From Variovorax sp. PBL-H6 (GTDB lineage Bacteria > Pseudomonadota > Gammaproteobacteria > Burkholderiales > Burkholderiaceae_C), in contig NZ_LR594659.1 in the NCBI RefSeq assembly GCF_901827155.1, positions 5,614,501 through 5,678,500 on the forward strand: a stretch of 64,000 nucleotides of DNA. The letters are read 5' to 3'. Shown here piece by piece: positions 60,499 to 64,000 of the stretch. The notes below the pieces were generated by a model. It ran no database searches. It had not been told where the DNA came from and saw only the letters and a program-made list of their open reading frames with translations. The translations under genes were made by a program, and so were the position numbers. Every line of letters starts with the position of its first letter. Positions within the stretch are counted from its first letter, which is position 1.

Positions 60499-63400
60499 TC
60501 AGGCGGCGACGAGGGCAGCTTGCGGGTTGCGCCACTTGGCCATCAACTCGGCCCAGCGGATGCGCGCCGCCTTCAAATTGCGCTCCTTCACATGGCCGTA
60601 GCCGCGGATCTGCTCGGGCAGGCTTGCAATCTCGAGGGCCAGCGCATGATTGCTGGCGTCGAGGCCGGACAGCAGCTCCTCGATGCTCGCGCGGTACTCG
60701 CCGACCAGCGCGCGCTCGGTCCTGCGTTCGTCCGTGCGGCCGAAGGGATCGAGAGCCGTGCCGCGCAGGCCCTTGAGCTTCGCGAGCAGGCGGAAGCCGG
60801 TCAACATCGCCGGACCGAACTTCTGCTTCTGCAACTCGCCCTTGGCGTTGCGCTGGGCAATCATCGGCGGGGCGAGGTGGTAGTTGAGCTTGTAGTCGCC
60901 CTCGAACATGCCCTCGACCCGTTCCAGGAAGCCGCGGTCGCTGTGCAGGCGCGCGACCTCGTACTCGTCCTTGTAGGCCATCAGCTTGAACAGGTAGCGC
61001 GCCACGGTTTCGGCGAGGCTGGACTTGCCCAGCGACGCCTCGGCCTGCTGCACCTTGGCCACGAAGGCCTTGTACTGCCCGGCATAGGCCGTGTTCTGGT
61101 AAGCCGTGAGGAACTCGACGCGGCGAGCCACCAGGTTCTCGACCGTTTCACGCTTCTTGAACTCGACCACCTGGCCGGGAGCGACGCGCTTGCGCAATTC
61201 CTCGGGGCGCTGCGCCGCCTGGCGGCCCCATTCGAAGGCGGCCTTGTTGTTCTCGATCGCTACCGCGTTCAGTTCGATCGCGCGCATCAGCGATGCGTGC
61301 TCGAGCGGAATCCAGCCCTTCTGCCAGGCATAGCCCAGGAGCATCGGGTTGACGTAGATGGTGTCGCCCATCAGCGAAGTCGCGGCGGCGTCGGCATCGA
61401 AGGCACCGAGGCCCTCGGCGCCCACCGAGCGCGCGATCTCGGCGGCGCAGGCGTCCTGCGGGTTCTGCCAGTTGGCGTTGCGCACGAAGGCCGCAGTGGG
61501 AGTGCTGTGGCTGTTGAGCGCCACGTGAGTGCGGCCCTCGCGCATGCGCGCCAGGGTCTCGGCGTTGACGCTGACCAGCGGATCGCAGGCCAGCACCAGG
61601 TCGGCGGCGGCAGTGCCGACGCGGGTGGTGCGGATGTCGTCCTGCGTGTCGCCGATCAGCACATGGCTCCAGGTGGCGCCGCCCTTCTGCGCGAGGCCTG
61701 CGGCGTCCTGCGTGACGATGCCCTTGCCTTCGATGTGGGCCGCCATGCCCAGCAGCTGGCCGATGGTGATCACGCCGGTGCCACCGACGCCGGCGACCAC
61801 GATGCCCCAGACCTTGCTGCCCGCGAGCGAAGGCAGCGCTGGCTCGACCAGTGCGCCCAGCTCGACCGGCATGGACGCCTTGTTCTTCGCCTTCTTCTTG
61901 AGCTGCCCCCCCTCGACAGTCACGAAGCTCGGGCAGAAGCCCTTGAGGCAGCTCATGTCCTTGTTGCAGGTGCTCTGGTTGATGGTGCGCTTGCGGCCGA
62001 ACTCGGTCTCCAGCGGCTCCACCGACAGGCAATTGCTCTTCACGCTGCAGTCGCCGCAGCCTTCGCACACCAGCTCGTTGATCACAACCCGCTTCGCCGG
62101 ATCGACCGCCGTGCCGCGCTTGCGGCGGCGGCGCTTCTCGGTCGCGCAGGTCTGGTCGTAGATGATGGCGGTGGTGCCCTTGATCTCCCGGAACTCGCGC
62201 TGGAGCTCGTCCAGCTCATCGCGGTGGCGCACCTTCACGTCCTGTCCGGGGATGTTGACACCTTCATACTTCTCGGGCTCGTCGGTCACCACCACCACCT
62301 TGGCCGCCCCCTCGGCATGGAGGCTCTCCGCGATCTGCAGCACCGAATGGCCCTCGGGGCGCTCGCCAATCTGTTGTCCGCCGGTCATGGCGACCGCGTC
62401 GTTGTAGAGGATCTTGTAGGTGATGTTGACGCCGGCTGCGATGCTCTGTCGGATCGCCAGCAGGCCGCTGTGGAAATAGGTGCCGTCGCCGAGGTTGGCG
62501 AAGATGTGCGGCTCGGTGGTGAAGGGCTGCTGGCCTACCCATGGCACGCCCTCGCCACCCATCTGCGTGAAGCCGAGCGTCGAACGGTCCATCCAGGTCG
62601 CCATGAAGTGGCAGCCGATGCCAGCCATGGCGCGCGAGCCCTCGGGCACCACGGTGCTGGTGTTGTGCGGGCAGCCCGAGCAGAACCACGGTTGGCGCGC
62701 AGCGTCGGCCACGCCCACGGTCTGCGGTGCAGCCATCGCGCGCTCCTTGGCCTCGAGGATGGCGAGCTGCGCGTCGATGCGCGCCGCCATGTCCGCTCCG
62801 GCGGCCGCGAGGATGCCGGTCTTCTTCAGGCGCGTGGCGATGGCCTTGGCGATCAGTGCGGGGTTCAGGTCGGCATTGGCACGCAGAAGCGTGTGGGCCG
62901 TCGGATTGGGCATCGACCATTCGCCCCCTGAGTAGCCTTCGACCTCGTGCACCTCGCCCTCGTCGAACTTGCCGACCACGTTGGGCCGCACGTCGGCCCG
63001 CCAGTTGTAGAGCTCTTCCTTGAGCTGGTACTCGATGACCTGGCGCTTTTCCTCCACCACCAGGATCTCCTGCAGCCCGGTGGCAAAGTCGCGCGTGAGC
63101 TGGGCTTCGAGCGGCCACACCACGGCCACCTTGTGCAGCCGGATGCCCAACTGGCGGCAGGCCGCGTCGTCCAGTCCGAGGTCGATCAGGGCCTGGCGCG
63201 TATCGTTGTAGGCCTTGCCGCTGGCCATGATGCCGAAGCGGTCATGCGGCCCCTCGATCACGTTGTGGTTGAGCCGGTTTGCACGTATGTACGCCAGCGC
63301 GGCATACCACTTGTAGTGCATCAGCCGTGCTTCCTGCTCCAGCGCATGGTCCGGCCATCGGATGTGCAGGCCGCCGGGGGGCATCTGGAAGTCGGTGGGC

Positions 63401-64000
63401 ACCACGATCTCGACGCGCTCGGGGTCGATCATCGCGGTCGCGCTGGATTCGACGATCTCCTGGATCGTCTTCATGCCCGACCAGATGCCGGCAAAGCGGC
63501 TCATGGCGAACGCGTGAATGCCGAGGTCGAGGATCTCCTGCACATTGGCAGGGAAGAAGACCGGCGTGCCGCAGGCCTTGAAGATGTGATCGCTCTGGTG
63601 CGCCGCGGTGGAGCTCTTGGAGATGTGATCGTCGCCGGCGACTGCGATGACGCCGCCCCAAGGCGTGGTGCCTGCCATATTGGCGTGCTTGAAGACGTCG
63701 GAACAGCGGTCCACGCCCGGGCCCTTGCCATACCAGATGCCGAACACGCCGTCGTACTTGTTGGTGCCCGGCGGCGCGAAGCCCAGCTGCTGTGTGCCCC
63801 AGAGCGCCGTGGCTGCGAGCTCTTCGTTCACGCCCGGCTGGAACACGATGTGCCGTTCCTTGAGGTACTTGCTCGCCTTCCAAAGCGCCTGGTCGTAGCC
63901 GCCGAGCGGCGAACCACGGTACCCGCTGATGAAGCCCGCCGTGTTCTTGCCGGCCTGCTGGTCGCGCAGGCGCTGAAGCATGGGCAGCTTGACCAAAGCT
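60499..64000 (-). CDS. Indolepyruvate ferredoxin oxidoreductase, fused alpha-beta form (5' end outside window)
   Basis: The frame is open past the right edge, so the start is missing; the TTG at 63996 is internal. The visible 1166 residues include an N-terminal pyruvate-oxidoreductase-like region (GFISGYRGSPLGGYD), a TPP-binding domain (GDGTYFHSGLLAIRQ, YNDAVAMTGGQ), a cysteine-rich segment (CEGCGDCSVKSNC then CNKDMSCLKGFCP) for iron-sulphur clusters, and a gamma-type domain (VAGVGGTGVITIGQLLG). It oxidises aryl-pyruvates from aromatic amino acids to aryl-acetyl-CoA. As a single fused chain it is the type found in aerobic betaproteobacteria. Confidence 0.93.
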   Translation of the reverse strand, partial: ALVKLPMLQRLRDQQAGKNTAGFISGYRGSPLGGYDQALWKASKYLKERHIVFQPGVNEELAATALWGTQQLGFAPPGTNKYDGVFGIWYGKGPGVDRCSDVFKHANMAGTTPWGGVIAVAGDDHISKSSTAAHQSDHIFKACGTPVFFPANVQEILDLGIHAFAMSRFAGIWSGMKTIQEIVESSATAMIDPERVEIVVPTDFQMPPGGLHIRWPDHALEQEARLMHYKWYAALAYIRANRLNHNVIEGPHDRFGIMASGKAYNDTRQALIDLGLDDAACRQLGIRLHKVAVVWPLEAQLTRDFATGLQEILVVEEKRQVIEYQLKEELYNWRADVRPNVVGKFDEGEVHEVEGYSGGEWSMPNPTAHTLLRANADLNPALIAKAIATRLKKTGILAAAGADMAARIDAQLAILEAKERAMAAPQTVGVADAARQPWFCSGCPHNTSTVVPEGSRAMAGIGCHFMATWMDRSTLGFTQMGGEGVPWVGQQPFTTEPHIFANLGDGTYFHSGLLAIRQSIAAGVNITYKILYNDAVAMTGGQQIGERPEGHSVLQIAESLHAEGAAKVVVVTDEPEKYEGVNIPGQDVKVRHRDELDELQREFREIKGTTAIIYDQTCATEKRRRRKRGTAVDPAKRVVINELVCEGCGDCSVKSNCLSVEPLETEFGRKRTINQSTCNKDMSCLKGFCPSFVTVEGGQLKKKAKNKASMPVELGALVEPALPSLAGSKVWGIVVAGVGGTGVITIGQLLGMAAHIEGKGIVTQDAAGLAQKGGATWSHVLIGDTQDDIRTTRVGTAAADLVLACDPLVSVNAETLARMREGRTHVALNSHSTPTAAFVRNANWQNPQDACAAEIARSVGAEGLGAFDADAAATSLMGDTIYVNPMLLGYAWQKGWIPLEHASLMRAIELNAVAIENNKAAFEWGRQAAQRPEELRKRVAPGQVVEFKKRETVENLVARRVEFLTAYQNTAYAGQYKAFVAKVQQAEASLGKSSLAETVARYLFKLMAYKDEYEVARLHSDRGFLERVEGMFEGDYKLNYHLAPPMIAQRNAKGELQKQKFGPAMLTGFRLLAKLKGLRGTALDPFGRTDERRTERALVGEYRASIEELLSGLDASNHALALEIASLPEQIRGYGHVKERNLKAARIRWAELMAKWRNPQAALVAA

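Overview
The window is about 64 kb of GC-rich chromosome. It is densely coded, with no gap over 300 bases. Gene content and order (dprA-smg, def, fmt, secDF-yajC, tsaB-rimI, Bug-type solute receptors, a fused indolepyruvate oxidoreductase, and gentisate and homogentisate catabolism) suggest a betaproteobacterium of the Burkholderiales, probably Comamonadaceae and Variovorax-like. This is inferred from recognised protein families; no marker RNA is present. I see no tRNA, rRNA, CRISPR array, insertion sequence or prophage.

Left part (1-25 kb): The 3' end of uvrA is followed by an orphan F-ATPase c-subunit gene and a minus-strand tesB. A seven-gene minus-strand run then encodes a gentisate route: gentisate 1,2-dioxygenase, fumarylpyruvate hydrolase, a 3-hydroxybenzoate 6-hydroxylase-like flavoprotein, two Bug receptors, an FAD oxidoreductase and a small membrane protein. 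A divergent LysR gene faces it. Copies of a short GC-rich dispersed repeat lie in three consecutive gaps of this run. Next come a soluble poly-HAMP hybrid histidine kinase (1736 aa, with about 276-bp tandem DNA repeats), an overlapping second hybrid kinase and a single-domain receiver. A compact minus-strand homogentisate operon follows: an MBL-fold protein, an MhaA-like flavoprotein, an MhaB-like DUF2783 protein, hmgA and fahA. An IclR gene is divergent to it.

Middle (25-44 kb) is mostly housekeeping: two GFA proteins and a hotdog thioesterase, pyrF, a UDG-like protein, rimI, tsaB, dacB, a lipase-like lipoprotein, sua5, purK-purE, a thioredoxin-TPR protein, a META lipoprotein, Crp and LuxR regulators, purC, fba, pyk and pgk.

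Right part (44-64 kb): A LysR gene diverges from a second, uncharacterised catabolic operon (VOC protein, alpha/beta hydrolase, flavoprotein hydroxylase, DUF2783 protein). After it come azlCD, fmt, a lipoprotein gene, def, a LysM protein, dprA, smg, a DUF1631 gene interrupted by an in-frame TGA, secF-secD-yajC and a partial indolepyruvate ferredoxin oxidoreductase gene.

The most notable signals are: a dispersed repeat copy inserted in frame in the MhaA-like flavoprotein gene (the paralogue in the window lacks it); the orphan atpE with a perfect 15-bp palindrome upstream; the flavoprotein + DUF2783 pair occurring twice; the MBL-fold protein lacking the Asp-His half of its metal motif; the tandem-repeat HAMP kinase; and the nonsense-interrupted DUF1631 gene.
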